In this document: positions 14,396 to 22,914 of the stretch, piece by piece | How the letters are laid out: each line of letters opens with the position of its first letter | Position numbering within the stretch: position 1 is the first letter of the stretch | Source of the DNA: an uncultured Dorea sp. | GTDB taxonomy: Bacteria > Bacillota > Clostridia > Lachnospirales > Lachnospiraceae | Length of the DNA stretch: 51,596 nt | Assembly (NCBI GenBank): GCA_910587575.1 | Contig: CAJULU010000019.1 | Location: 3,253-54,848, forward strand | Direction of reading: 5' to 3' | Program-made: the position numbers and the translations under genes | Notes under the pieces: generated by a model | Seen by the model: only the letters and a program-made list of their open reading frames with translations | Databases searched by the model: none | Told to the model about the DNA's origin: nothing

Positions 14396-14441
14396 GAAAT
14401 TCACATTAATTTAAGAAAGTGGTTACATTTTCAGACACGCT

Positions 14442-14966
14442 CTAGAATTCGATTCCTTTTCTGGCAGATCTGCCCAGATCGAACTGGTGTTTTATTTTCT
14501 GTACCTTCGTCACATAGTCCGCCATCTCAAGCAGGCTGTCTGCCGCCTCATGGCCCGTCATCACAATCTCCAGTCCTCTTGGCTTATGCCGGATAAAGCT
14601 GATGAGCTTCTCCTCACTGATCACATCCAGTTCCAGGGCGCACAGCACCTCATCCAACAGAAGCATATCGAATGGCCCGCAGAATTTGATGATCTCATCC
14701 AGCGCTTTGTTGTTGTAATGGCGGAATTCTGCACGTTCATCCCCATTCATATTGCCTACGAACTTCACCCGCTCCCTTCCCGGCAGGCAGGTGATACCAG
14801 GAAGCGCCTCCAGTACCTTACGCTCGCTTGACGAATTGTCCTTCAGAAACTGGAACACCAGTACCTTAAGCCCGGCCCCTGCCGCCCGTACAGCCAGACC
14901 CACGGCTGCTGTGGTCTTCCCCTTTCCGTCCCCATAGTATATATGTATTCTTCCAGTACCTATCAT
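14442..14966 (-). CDS. cobO: Corrinoid adenosyltransferase (cob(I)yrinic acid a,c-diamide adenosyltransferase)
   Basis: A 174-aa CobO/BtuR family protein. The P-loop GDGKGKTTAAVGLAVRAAG lies at residues 12-30, FQFLKDNSSSERKVLE follows at about 38-53, and LLLDEVLCALELDVI at about 100-114 is the Walker-B-like strand. It attaches the 5'-deoxyadenosyl group to cobalt, for cobalamin synthesis or salvage. No other cobalamin gene is nearby and I see no cobalamin riboswitch in the 180-base upstream region, which carries a simple promoter. The C-terminal ARKGIEF is the usual family end. Confidence 0.93.
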   Translation of the reverse strand: MIGTGRIHIYYGDGKGKTTAAVGLAVRAAGAGLKVLVFQFLKDNSSSERKVLEALPGITCLPGRERVKFVGNMNGDERAEFRHYNNKALDEIIKFCGPFDMLLLDEVLCALELDVISEEKLISFIRHKPRGLEIVMTGHEAADSLLEMADYVTKVQKIKHQFDLGRSARKGIEF

Positions 14967-15011
14967 AGATTCATCCCCGCTTTCCTCTGCGCCTTATGAT
15001 CCGCCTTTCCT

Positions 15012-15041
15012 ATTATATCCCGGCACCAGATAAAAAATCAA
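15012..15041 (-). promoter_or_regulatory. Predicted promoter of cobO
   Basis: On minus TTGATT (15036-15041), 18 bp, TATAAT (15012-15017), about 45 bases before the start; divergent from the promoter of the 87-aa gene. Confidence 0.6.
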
Positions 15042-15086
15042 TCCTATAATGATTTTCGTCCGCTTTTCAAAGCCTTTTGAATACTC

Positions 15087-15115
15087 TTTACATCTCTTCC
15101 AAAAACAGATATACT
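15087..15115 (+). promoter_or_regulatory. Predicted promoter of the 87-aa gene
   Basis: TTTACA (15087-15092), 17 bp, TATACT (15110-15115), 33 bases before the ATG at 15148. Confidence 0.65.
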
Positions 15116-15147
15116 TTCTTTATATTTTAAGGAAATGAGGTACCGTT

Positions 15148-15411
15148 ATGTTTCGTTTATGGGGAAAAGAATTTAAGGATAACAGAATGGTCCGGGATAC
15201 CGTCATCTGTGATGACACAGACGATACCCGGACACATAAGATTTTTCATGCACTGGATGCCATATGCTATGAATTCGACTTAAGCAAACCCATCTGGCTG
15301 GACGCATCCATTGAGGAATTCCGGCGCCATGACAAGACAAGGTTCACACAGGATCATTTCGTAGATTCGATTGACTTTGACTATCTGGAGATTCAGATTA
15401 TTGAGGAATAG
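15148..15411 (+). CDS. Hypothetical 87-aa protein
   Basis: I do not recognise this acidic 87-aa protein (MFRLWGKEFKDNRMVRDTV onward). It contains several Asp-rich stretches (CDDTDDTRTHK) and ends in a strand-like DYLEIQIIEE; no signal peptide or membrane segment is seen. A good promoter and a GAGG ribosome site before the ATG support expression. It faces the ABC permease gene convergently with only 6 bases between the stop codons and no evident terminator. Confidence 0.7.
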   Translation: MFRLWGKEFKDNRMVRDTVICDDTDDTRTHKIFHALDAICYEFDLSKPIWLDASIEEFRRHDKTRFTQDHFVDSIDFDYLEIQIIEE

Positions 15412-15417
15412 ACTGCA

Positions 15418-16821
15418 CTACTCATTCCGGATCGCCGCAAGCGGGCTGAGCTTCATGGCGCGCAGAGCCGGAAAATAACCTGCGATCACGCCTACCAGCA
15501 TCGCAAAGCCCATGGAGAGCAGCACCAGCCATGCCGGAATATAGGAAATGTTTCCGTCAAATCCCATGGCCGCACCATTCCCGGTGAGGAAATTGATCAC
15601 TGCCGACATCAGAAAACTCAGCACATTTCCGACTGCACCGCCAATCAGTCCTATGAAAGCCGCTTCTAACAGGAACATCTGCCTGATATTCTTTAAACTG
15701 CAGCCCAATACTTTGATGACTCCGATCTCCTTGGTCCGCTCATAGATGGACATCATCATAGTATTGGCAATTCCGATTGCCGCCACGAACAGGGATACCG
15801 CACCGATTCCGCCAAGTACCGCCTGGATAATGGCGAACTGGCTCTTCATGCTGTTCAGATATTCTGCGTTCGTCTCTACATTGTAGCCCATCTCCCGGAT
15901 AACCGCCGCAACGGTATCTACGTTGGCAATATCGTCCACATTCACCTGTGCGTAAGAATAACAGAATTCCTTATAGGGCTTGCCGGACTTGGTGGTGGGC
16001 TGTCCCGGAATGACTCTACCCGAGAACTCTTTCTTCAGGATCTGTTTCAGTGTATCCAGATCACAGTATATATAGTAATAGTTGGCATTATACTCTTCCG
16101 GGCCCCCCTTAACCATACCGCTGGCCCTTACCACATGTTTCTGTACAGTCTGGGATTTTGCCTGCTGTCCTCCGTTTTCATCCTCTCCCATAGACAGTCC
16201 GTCTCCCGTATTGTTATAATATCCGTCCTGGTCAAGAATCATGAAAATAGAATCATGAAGGAAATCAATATCCGGCAGTTCCATGGTTTCGTAATATCCA
16301 TTCCCTGTTCCCTTTTCATAGAACATCGTAGGTATCCCGTTTCCGTATACCAGTTCCAGCGTACCGCTGCCAGGAGTGGGAAGCCTGCCTTCTCCCAGCG
16401 GGATGTTCTTGGCCGCCAGTCCCTCCGGGGTCATCCCTACAAGCTGCCCGGAGCCCTCGTAATTCCCCTTTATCATATTCACCCACATCTCGTACACCGG
16501 TGAGGCAATGGTCACATGTTCAATCCCGGCAAGTTCAGTAAGCGCCTGGTCGTTAATGTATTTCTTCGATTCTTCCTCACTCTCACTTCCCGAGTAGGAA
16601 AACATAGATTCACCTGCGCCGGCCCCTGTCACCTTGATACTGGTAAGGCCGCCGGAATTCTCCACCTCCCGGTAGAGAGATTCCTGAAGCCCCAGCCCCA
16701 GGGAAATCATGACCACAATGGACGCTGTACCGATAATCACTCCAAGGACAGTCAGGAAGGTCCGAAGCTTCCGTCGCTTTAAATTGCTACCGCTCATCCT
16801 CAGAAGATCTATCCAGCTCAT
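15418..16821 (-). CDS. ABC transporter permease, MacB/FtsX family
   Basis: A 467-aa permease. The N-terminal membrane helix follows SNLKRRKLRTFLTVLGVIIG (about 11-30), then a large extracellular MacB-like periplasmic-core domain (about 50-330), then three membrane helices near the C-terminus, ending PALRAMKLSPLAAIRNE, typical of MacB/LolC-type mechanotransmission permeases. I choose ATG 16821 because AGGAGG lies 8 bases before it; the longer frame from 16842 would include that site. The gene overlaps the end of the upstream exported-protein gene. With the ATPase at 18352-19068 it forms a tripartite unit for export or envelope stress; the cargo is unknown. Confidence 0.88.
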   Translation of the reverse strand: MSWIDLLRMSGSNLKRRKLRTFLTVLGVIIGTASIVVMISLGLGLQESLYREVENSGGLTSIKVTGAGAGESMFSYSGSESEEESKKYINDQALTELAGIEHVTIASPVYEMWVNMIKGNYEGSGQLVGMTPEGLAAKNIPLGEGRLPTPGSGTLELVYGNGIPTMFYEKGTGNGYYETMELPDIDFLHDSIFMILDQDGYYNNTGDGLSMGEDENGGQQAKSQTVQKHVVRASGMVKGGPEEYNANYYYIYCDLDTLKQILKKEFSGRVIPGQPTTKSGKPYKEFCYSYAQVNVDDIANVDTVAAVIREMGYNVETNAEYLNSMKSQFAIIQAVLGGIGAVSLFVAAIGIANTMMMSIYERTKEIGVIKVLGCSLKNIRQMFLLEAAFIGLIGGAVGNVLSFLMSAVINFLTGNGAAMGFDGNISYIPAWLVLLSMGFAMLVGVIAGYFPALRAMKLSPLAAIRNE

Positions 16822-18355
16822 CCAGCAATTCCTCCTCTTCATTCAGTCTCTGTCTCTTCTTCCTTTTCTTCGTAATCACCACAATGATAATGATTATAAG
16901 GACAATCCCCCCAATGACCGCAACCGGTATCACAGGGAATCCCTTCTCTTCTTCCGGCATCTCCATTCCCGACATCATGGACATATCCTCTGCCATCTCT
17001 GCAACCTGAATCTGCAGTTCCTTGGTGGTTGTGGAAATCTTACCCGCCTCATCCTCGTAACTTACTGTCATGGTGACATTTGCCGGACCTTCGGTGGTCT
17101 GCGTGCCTTCCAGCATGGCGTCGATAGAAGCCGTTGCACCGGACTCTACATTTCCCAGGAAGACTTCTTCCTTCTTAATGCAGGCTCCCTCAAAGGATGC
17201 CTTCACATTGTAGAGCTTGATTCTGCCAAGGTTATAGAGGCTGCACATTACATTGGCCTCTTCTCCTACAGAAACGCTCTCCGGGCTGATCTCGAATTCG
17301 CTGAACTCAAACCTTGCGTCCTGTTTGACCGGAATGGAGATACTGGAAGCCGCATCAATCTGTGCTCCGTCTTTGTCCTCATACTTCATGGACAGGTCGA
17401 CACTGTAAGGCTTCTGGAGAAGATCCGCCTTTGCATTCAGCTGGATAGAAATGTCCGCCGTTCCGTCTGCCTTGATGCCCTCCAGGTAAATAGAACTGGA
17501 ACCGGATGCCGGAAGAAATGCCGGAGCTACCGTCTGTGCATCGCTGCCTTCCGTTGGTGCGTTCAGGTCAAACAACATATTGCGCACCCTTGTAGACTTG
17601 GACGTATTCTTCAGATGGATGGTCAACGTAAAATTACTTCCTGCACGCACCTCTGCGGGATCGGTGGTAAATCCCGTAACGATGACGCGGGGAACGGAAG
17701 AAGAACCTTCTGATCCGGAACCGCCGCCACTGCTGAAGGAAGCCCCGCCGTTACTGAACCCGCCGGCATCCGCTGACATGAAGTCCATACCGTCTCCGGT
17801 CAGCTGACCGCCGGAATCCGGATTCTGAACCGGGGTATTATCAACCGGAGGCGGCGTATTTTCTATAGGTTTTGCAGTAGTATTGGCATAAAATTTCTGG
17901 GAAACCAGTGCATCCTGGAATCCTTGCGCATACACATTAAACTGCAATGTATGTCTCATTGTCGGCACATCTTCTCTCTGGGTAAATGCAAAAGAAACCT
18001 CCTGCGACTCGCCGTTTTTAATATTCAGATTCTCTGCGTAACTCTGATATTCCGTATTAAACGGCCACTCTTCGTTTTTATCACCCAGACTTGGGGATAA
18101 CACGGCATTGGTCAGATCTGCGCCGGAATTATTATGTACAACCAATATCCAGGTCGTTGATTTCCCTGCCTCAAATGTGGGCACACGATTCTCCTTCGAT
18201 GTAATCGCAATGCCGCTTGCGCTCTTCGCTTCTGCGGATCTGTCATTCTCCGTCTTCACATCTTCCTGGGCCCGCACTCCCGCCGGCATCACCACCGTCA
18301 TCAGCAATGCCGCCAGACACACTCCTGCAAAAAGCCTTCTTACTACTCTCATCAT
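16787..18355 (-). CDS. Exported, membrane-anchored CARDB/NEW3-like protein of the ABC unit
   Basis: A 522-aa protein with an N-terminal signal peptide (RRLFAGVCLAALLMTVVMPAG, cleavage after about VRA-Q), several immunoglobulin-like CARDB/NEW3 repeats (about 45-150, 230-330, 345-450), a Gly/Ser-rich linker (about 200-220) and one C-terminal membrane helix (IGGIVLIIIIIVVI) followed by a basic/acidic tail. It sits between ATPase and permease genes, overlapping the ATPase stop by 4 bases (ATGA). Position is that of a MacA adaptor, but the fold looks different. This arrangement is common in Gram-positives and its function is not established. Confidence 0.75.
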   Translation of the reverse strand: MMRVVRRLFAGVCLAALLMTVVMPAGVRAQEDVKTENDRSAEAKSASGIAITSKENRVPTFEAGKSTTWILVVHNNSGADLTNAVLSPSLGDKNEEWPFNTEYQSYAENLNIKNGESQEVSFAFTQREDVPTMRHTLQFNVYAQGFQDALVSQKFYANTTAKPIENTPPPVDNTPVQNPDSGGQLTGDGMDFMSADAGGFSNGGASFSSGGGSGSEGSSSVPRVIVTGFTTDPAEVRAGSNFTLTIHLKNTSKSTRVRNMLFDLNAPTEGSDAQTVAPAFLPASGSSSIYLEGIKADGTADISIQLNAKADLLQKPYSVDLSMKYEDKDGAQIDAASSISIPVKQDARFEFSEFEISPESVSVGEEANVMCSLYNLGRIKLYNVKASFEGACIKKEEVFLGNVESGATASIDAMLEGTQTTEGPANVTMTVSYEDEAGKISTTTKELQIQVAEMAEDMSMMSGMEMPEEEKGFPVIPVAVIGGIVLIIIIIVVITKKRKKRQRLNEEEELLDELDRSSEDER

Positions 18356-19068
18356 CTCAGTCCTCCCTGTAATGCAATCTTCCGGTTATCTTCAATCTTA
18401 AGAATCTTCCCGTCCCGGATATGAAAGACCCTGTCCGCATAGGTCGCCAGATGTGAGTCATGGGTAACCATGACAAGGGTTTTCTTCTGCTCCCTCACCA
18501 CCTGCTGCATCAGCCGCATGACCTCTTCCGAAGTGTGGGAATCCAGATTCCCGGTAGGCTCATCCGCAAAGATGATCTTCGGATCCACCACCAGCGCCCT
18601 GGCAACTCCGACCCTCTGCTGCTGTCCGCCGGACATCTGGTTCGGCAGATGCTTCTTGTGCTTCTTAAGCTTCACCAGATCCAGCATCTGATCCGCCTTA
18701 CGCATCCGCACATCTCTTGGAACTCCCCGGAAACTAAGAGGCAGCGCCACATTCTCCACCGCATTCATGGTTCCCAGCAGATGGAAGGACTGAAAGATAA
18801 ATCCCACATTATCCCGCCTAAACCTCACCAGCTGTTCCTCCGTCAGATTCTCAATGTGCTGGCCCGCAATCACCACACTGCCTCTGGTGGGCTTCTCAAG
18901 CCCTGCAAGCATATTCAGAAGCGTGGACTTGCCGGAGCCGGACGTACCTACAATGGCACAGAACTCACCCTTAAAAATCTCGAACCCTACTCCGTCCAGC
19001 GCCCGCACGACTTCGTCACCTACCCGGTACAACTTATAAAGACTTTTTACTTCTATTACTCTGTCCAT
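18352..19068 (-). CDS. ABC transporter ATPase, MacB/LolD type
   Basis: A 238-aa ATPase with all motifs: Walker A GTSGSGKST (about 41-49), Q-loop IFQSFHLLGTMNAVENV, signature MSGGQQQRVGVARAL (about 145), Walker B KIIFADEPTGNLD (about 166) and the switch histidine in VMVTHD. MacB/LolD group ATPases energise FtsX-like permeases rather than classical importers. It is the first gene of a three-gene minus-strand unit with the exported protein and permease. Tex and its terminator lie upstream; the 160-base spacer must hold the promoter, not clearly identified. Confidence 0.93.
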   Translation of the reverse strand: MDRVIEVKSLYKLYRVGDEVVRALDGVGFEIFKGEFCAIVGTSGSGKSTLLNMLAGLEKPTRGSVVIAGQHIENLTEEQLVRFRRDNVGFIFQSFHLLGTMNAVENVALPLSFRGVPRDVRMRKADQMLDLVKLKKHKKHLPNQMSGGQQQRVGVARALVVDPKIIFADEPTGNLDSHTSEEVMRLMQQVVREQKKTLVMVTHDSHLATYADRVFHIRDGKILKIEDNRKIALQGGLR

Positions 19069-19224
19069 AGATTCCTCCTAGTTTATCTGCCATCATTATA
19101 AGTCCGAAATCCAAACATTTTCGATAGAAAATCTGAATTTTTTCTTAAATTTATTTTCCCAAATGTTCTTTTTCAACCATTATAACATCTTTTCTGACAA
19201 TCGCAACATTCCTTTTTCTTACAA

Positions 19225-19265
19225 TCAAGAAAAGACTGACGAAAACCTCTTGTTTCCATCAGTCC
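19225..19265 (-). terminator. Terminator of tex
   Basis: On minus a stem of about 14 bp with two G-T pairs is built from AGGACTGATGGAAAC and GTTTTCGTCAGTCT around a 5-base loop, followed by TTTTCTT. Confidence 0.8.
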
Positions 19266-19279
19266 TTGACAGTCAATGT

Positions 19280-21436
19280 TTATGAAATCCCCTTCATCGT
19301 AAGCTGGATCCGCTTCTTCTTCAGATCCACGCTTAACACCTTGACATCCACGATATCCCCCACGCTTAACACTTCCAGCGGATGTCTGATAAACTTCTTG
19401 TCCGTGATCTCGGAAATATGTACCAGTCCGTCCTGGTGGACGCCGATATCTACAAATACTCCGAAATCAATGACATTTCTCACCGTTCCTTTCAGAATCA
19501 TTCCTTCCGTCAGATCCTTCATCTCCAGAACATCTGTCCTGAGAATTGGCTTTGGCATCTCATCACGGGGATCCCTTGCAGGCTTTTCCAGTTCCTTTAC
19601 AATATCCCTAAGGGTAATCGCTCCTATCCCCAGTTCCTCTGCCAGCTTCTTATCATCTCTGATGGTAAGGGAAAGCCCCACCAGTTTGCCGCCGGTGATA
19701 TCCTCCACGGAAAATCCCTGCTTTTCCAGAAGCTTCCTAGCAGCCTCGTAAGTCTCCGGATGAACGCTGGTTCCATCCAGCGGATTGTCGCCGCCCTGAA
19801 TCCGCATAAAACCTGCACACTGTTCAAATGCCTTTGGCCCAAGCTTGGCCACCTTCAGAAGCTGTTTCCGGTTGACAAACTGCCCGTTCTCTTCCCGGTA
19901 TGCCACGATATTTTTCGCAATGGCTGCGGAAATACCGGAAATGTAAGCCAGAAGGGGGGCGGAAGCCGTGTTCAGATCCACGCCCACACGGTTTACACAG
20001 TCTTCCACAACGCCGGACAAAGCCTCACTCAGTTTCTTCTGGTTCATGTCATGCTGATACTGGCCCACACCGATTGACTTAGGGTCAATCTTGACCAGTT
20101 CTGCCAGAGGATCCTGGAGACGCCGGGCAATGGACGTTGCGCTCCTCTGTCCCACATCGAACTTCGGAAACTCCTCTGCTGCCAGCTTACTGGCCGAATA
20201 TACGGAAGCCCCGGCCTCATTGACAATCACGTACTGAACCTTCTGCGGGATCTCCCTTAGCAGGTCCACGATAAACATCTCTGATTCCCGGGAAGCCGTA
20301 CCATTCCCTACAGAAATCAATGTAATATTGTATTTTGCAATAATCTTCTTCAGAAGATCCTTGGAAGCCTTAATCTTCTGGGGCGTGGTAGGTGCAGTCG
20401 GATAAATGACCGTGGTTCCGATCACCTTGCCGGTAGGATCCACCACCGCCAGCTTACATCCGGTACGGAACGCCGGATCCCAGCCCAGAACCGTCTGCCC
20501 CACAATGGGCGGCTGCATCAGAAGCTGTTCCAGATTCTTCTTGAATACCTCGATGGCGCCGTCCTCCGCCTTCTCCGTCAGATCGTTACGGATCTCCCTT
20601 TCAATGGCCGGTGCAATCAGACGCTTGTAGCTGTCCTCTATGGTTTCCTTCAGAATGGGCGTTGTATGAGGATTGTTCCCATGGATGACCTTCTTCTCCA
20701 GATAACGGAGAATATCCTCCTCCGGAGCCTCGATCTTAACCGTCAGAAACTTCTCCTTCTCTCCCCGGTTCAGCGCCAGGACCCGATGGCCCGCAAGACG
20801 GTTCACCGGTTCTTCAAAGTCATAGTACATCTCGTACACAGACTCTGCATTCTCATCCTTTGCCGCAGAAATCACCCGGCCCTTCTGCATGGTAATCTTC
20901 CGGATCCAGATGCGGTAACCGGCCTCGTCGGAAATACTCTCTGCAATAATGTCCTTCGCTCCGGCAACCGCCTCTTGTGCACTATGTACCTCTTTCTCTG
21001 GATTGACGTATTCTGCCGCCAGTTCTTCCACAGGCTGTTTCGTCTTCTGCAGGGTAATAACAGCCGCCAGCGGTTCCAGCCCTTTCTCCTTGGCAATGGT
21101 CGCCCTGGTTCTTCTCTTCGGCCGGTACGGCCGGTACAGATCCTCTACCACCACCAGAGTCTCTGCCGCAAGAATCTGTTTTCTCAGTTCCTCCGTCAGC
21201 TTCCCCTGTTCCTCAATACTGGATAATACCTGCTCCTTCTTCTCCTCCAGGTTACGCAGATAAGCCAGCCTCTCATGCAGCCTGCGCAGCTGCTCATCAT
21301 CCAGGGTTCCTGTTGCTTCTTTCCTGTATCTTGCAATAAACGGAATGGTGTTGCCTTCGTCAATCAGCTTGACCGCTGCATCCACCTGCCATTTCTTCAC
21401 ACCCAGTTCTTCCGTAATCTTCTGATTAATATCCAT
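19280..21436 (-). CDS. tex: Tex-family RNA-binding transcription accessory protein
   Basis: A 718-aa Tex/YdcI protein of full length. In order: N-terminal Tex helical region, YqgF/RNase H-like domain (about 320-450, PAFRTGCKLAVVDPTGKV), helix-hairpin-helix repeats (about 480-560, DLNTASAPLLAYISGI), and a C-terminal S1 domain (about 640-718, GMILKGTVRNVIDFGVFVDIG). Tex binds nucleic acid and influences transcription and stress physiology; its exact role is unsettled. It begins 12 bases after the stop of the hemerythrin-receiver gene on the same strand, so the two are probably co-transcribed. Confidence 0.94.
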   Translation of the reverse strand: MDINQKITEELGVKKWQVDAAVKLIDEGNTIPFIARYRKEATGTLDDEQLRRLHERLAYLRNLEEKKEQVLSSIEEQGKLTEELRKQILAAETLVVVEDLYRPYRPKRRTRATIAKEKGLEPLAAVITLQKTKQPVEELAAEYVNPEKEVHSAQEAVAGAKDIIAESISDEAGYRIWIRKITMQKGRVISAAKDENAESVYEMYYDFEEPVNRLAGHRVLALNRGEKEKFLTVKIEAPEEDILRYLEKKVIHGNNPHTTPILKETIEDSYKRLIAPAIEREIRNDLTEKAEDGAIEVFKKNLEQLLMQPPIVGQTVLGWDPAFRTGCKLAVVDPTGKVIGTTVIYPTAPTTPQKIKASKDLLKKIIAKYNITLISVGNGTASRESEMFIVDLLREIPQKVQYVIVNEAGASVYSASKLAAEEFPKFDVGQRSATSIARRLQDPLAELVKIDPKSIGVGQYQHDMNQKKLSEALSGVVEDCVNRVGVDLNTASAPLLAYISGISAAIAKNIVAYREENGQFVNRKQLLKVAKLGPKAFEQCAGFMRIQGGDNPLDGTSVHPETYEAARKLLEKQGFSVEDITGGKLVGLSLTIRDDKKLAEELGIGAITLRDIVKELEKPARDPRDEMPKPILRTDVLEMKDLTEGMILKGTVRNVIDFGVFVDIGVHQDGLVHISEITDKKFIRHPLEVLSVGDIVDVKVLSVDLKKKRIQLTMKGIS

Positions 21437-21448
21437 ACTTTATTCCTT

Positions 21449-22792
21449 TCAAGCCTTCTTCTCGAAATAAGCGTCTATCTTCTGCTTAATCTCCTCCATT
21501 TTCAGATATTTGGCCAGATACCCGTCCGGCTTCAGGGATACCAGCTTACGCACCGTTGCGGGATCCGTCCTTCCGGTCAGAAAGATGATCGGAAGACTGG
21601 CATACTCCTCTTCTGAACGCATCATCTCCAGTACCTGTTTTCCGTCACAGACCGGCATCTCATAATCCAGCAGTACCAGATCCGGCCGGTCCAGTGCAAC
21701 AGACCGGATTGCAGACGTGCCGGACGCTGCCACCGCAACCTCATAATCCTTACACAGCAGTTCCTTCATCCCCTGGCGAATGGTCATGGAATCATCTACC
21801 ACCAGAATCTTCTTCCTCTGAGGGACATCCCTCTTCTTAAGATATTTTCCGATCTCAGCCATGGCATTGTCCGCACCGATGGGAGTTGCCGCCCCCTTCT
21901 CCAGCATATGGGGTGCGATGACGCAGTAGGCAAAATATCCGGCCCCTGTGTCGAACAGAAGGCTGGCCTGCATCTTCTCCTTCTCGAACACATCCTGGAA
22001 CTTCTCATAAGTAAGAAGGTTCTCTTCCTTAATCTCGCAGCCATCTGCATCCGGCAGATGCTCCATGATACGTTTTACAAACTGATGCGCCGTAAACCTG
22101 GTGGCATTGACCAGCATGGTATCCAGCCTGTTGGTTTCGATCCCCATTGCCTTACCCACCGTATTAATCAGAAGCTTTTCCTCAAAAGCCAGAAAAATCT
22201 CCCGGTCCTCTTCCTCCTGTTCCGTACCATAGACCAGGCGGCAGTACAGCCCTCTTCCAAACTTTTCTCCGCTGTAGGTATCACTGACCACATGGGACTC
22301 AAGCCGGAACATATCATAGACAAGCTGCAGGATCACCTTCTTCATAGCCTCCAGTTCTTCCTCCGGCAGCAGATCCACCCACTTGCTCATCCCTTTTCCG
22401 GTAATCGCACGGTCTTCCATCAGCGTATGTCCGATCAGCCATCCGGCACAGACGCCTAAGAAGTGATCGACTGCATCTTCAGAATAACCGGTCCGTTCCA
22501 GTTCCGCCTCGAGTGCAGGCAGTGTCTTCCTGCGGAATCCCTGATGAAGCTTTCTGTGATCCTCAAGACCCGGATATCCGATGGACCTCATGTAATTCTC
22601 TTCTTCTCCGAAATGTTTCATCGCATGGTCTTTGAAATACTTGATTCCTTCCTGGCATGCCCACTGGCTCTTCTTCTCCTCTTTCCCGAACGCAAACAGC
22701 TTATTGATAATCTTGAACAGCCTCTGGTGCTCCTTATCAATCGCATCGACTCCGATATTATACTCATCTTTCCATATTAATTGGTTCTCCAT
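21449..22792 (-). CDS. Bacteriohemerythrin fused to a response-regulator receiver
   Basis: A 447-aa multidomain protein. Residues 1-135 are a bacteriohemerythrin with all seven di-iron ligands: His22, His60, Glu64 (HFGEE), His79, His83 (HRKLH), His122 and Asp127 (HTLMED). The middle (about 145-315) is mixed alpha/beta; EEKLLINTVGKAMG and MLVNATRFTAHQFV faintly recall CheX-type phosphatase domains, but this is weak. Residues 325-447 are a receiver: KKILVVDDS, phospho-acceptor in LLDYEMP, Thr/Lys region FLTGRTDP. It likely reads oxygen, NO or redox through the di-iron site and couples to phosphorelay signalling (inference). No output DNA-binding domain. It is first gene in a unit with tex. Confidence 0.88.
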   Translation of the reverse strand: MENQLIWKDEYNIGVDAIDKEHQRLFKIINKLFAFGKEEKKSQWACQEGIKYFKDHAMKHFGEEENYMRSIGYPGLEDHRKLHQGFRRKTLPALEAELERTGYSEDAVDHFLGVCAGWLIGHTLMEDRAITGKGMSKWVDLLPEEELEAMKKVILQLVYDMFRLESHVVSDTYSGEKFGRGLYCRLVYGTEQEEEDREIFLAFEEKLLINTVGKAMGIETNRLDTMLVNATRFTAHQFVKRIMEHLPDADGCEIKEENLLTYEKFQDVFEKEKMQASLLFDTGAGYFAYCVIAPHMLEKGAATPIGADNAMAEIGKYLKKRDVPQRKKILVVDDSMTIRQGMKELLCKDYEVAVAASGTSAIRSVALDRPDLVLLDYEMPVCDGKQVLEMMRSEEEYASLPIIFLTGRTDPATVRKLVSLKPDGYLAKYLKMEEIKQKIDAYFEKKA

Positions 22793-22816
22793 ATGAACTC
22801 CTCCTCGTCCCTAACT

Positions 22817-22845
22817 ACTATAACAAGTATAGAAGAAAATATCAA
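22817..22845 (-). promoter_or_regulatory. Predicted promoter of the hemerythrin-receiver/tex unit
   Basis: On minus TTGATA (22840-22845), 17 bp, TATAGT (22817-22822), 25 bases before the ATG, with GGAGGAG as ribosome site. Confidence 0.65.
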
Positions 22846-22863
22846 TCTCTGCTGACAGACAGA

Positions 22864-22896
22864 AGCCGTCAGAAAATAGGATATTTTCTGACGGCT
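22864..22896 (-). terminator. 15-bp hairpin after pfkA
   Basis: AGCCGTCAGAAAATA (22864-22878) pairs perfectly with TATTTTCTGACGGCT (22882-22896) around a 3-base loop. No U tract follows on minus, so it may stabilise the pfkA 3' end as well as terminate. Confidence 0.6.
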
Positions 22897-22914
22897 CTCA
22901 GAACACGTTTTCTT

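Noticed and set aside
14967..15147. Cobalamin riboswitch before cobO
   Set aside because: The region is short, lacks the B12-box and conserved junction sequences, and contains simple divergent promoters.
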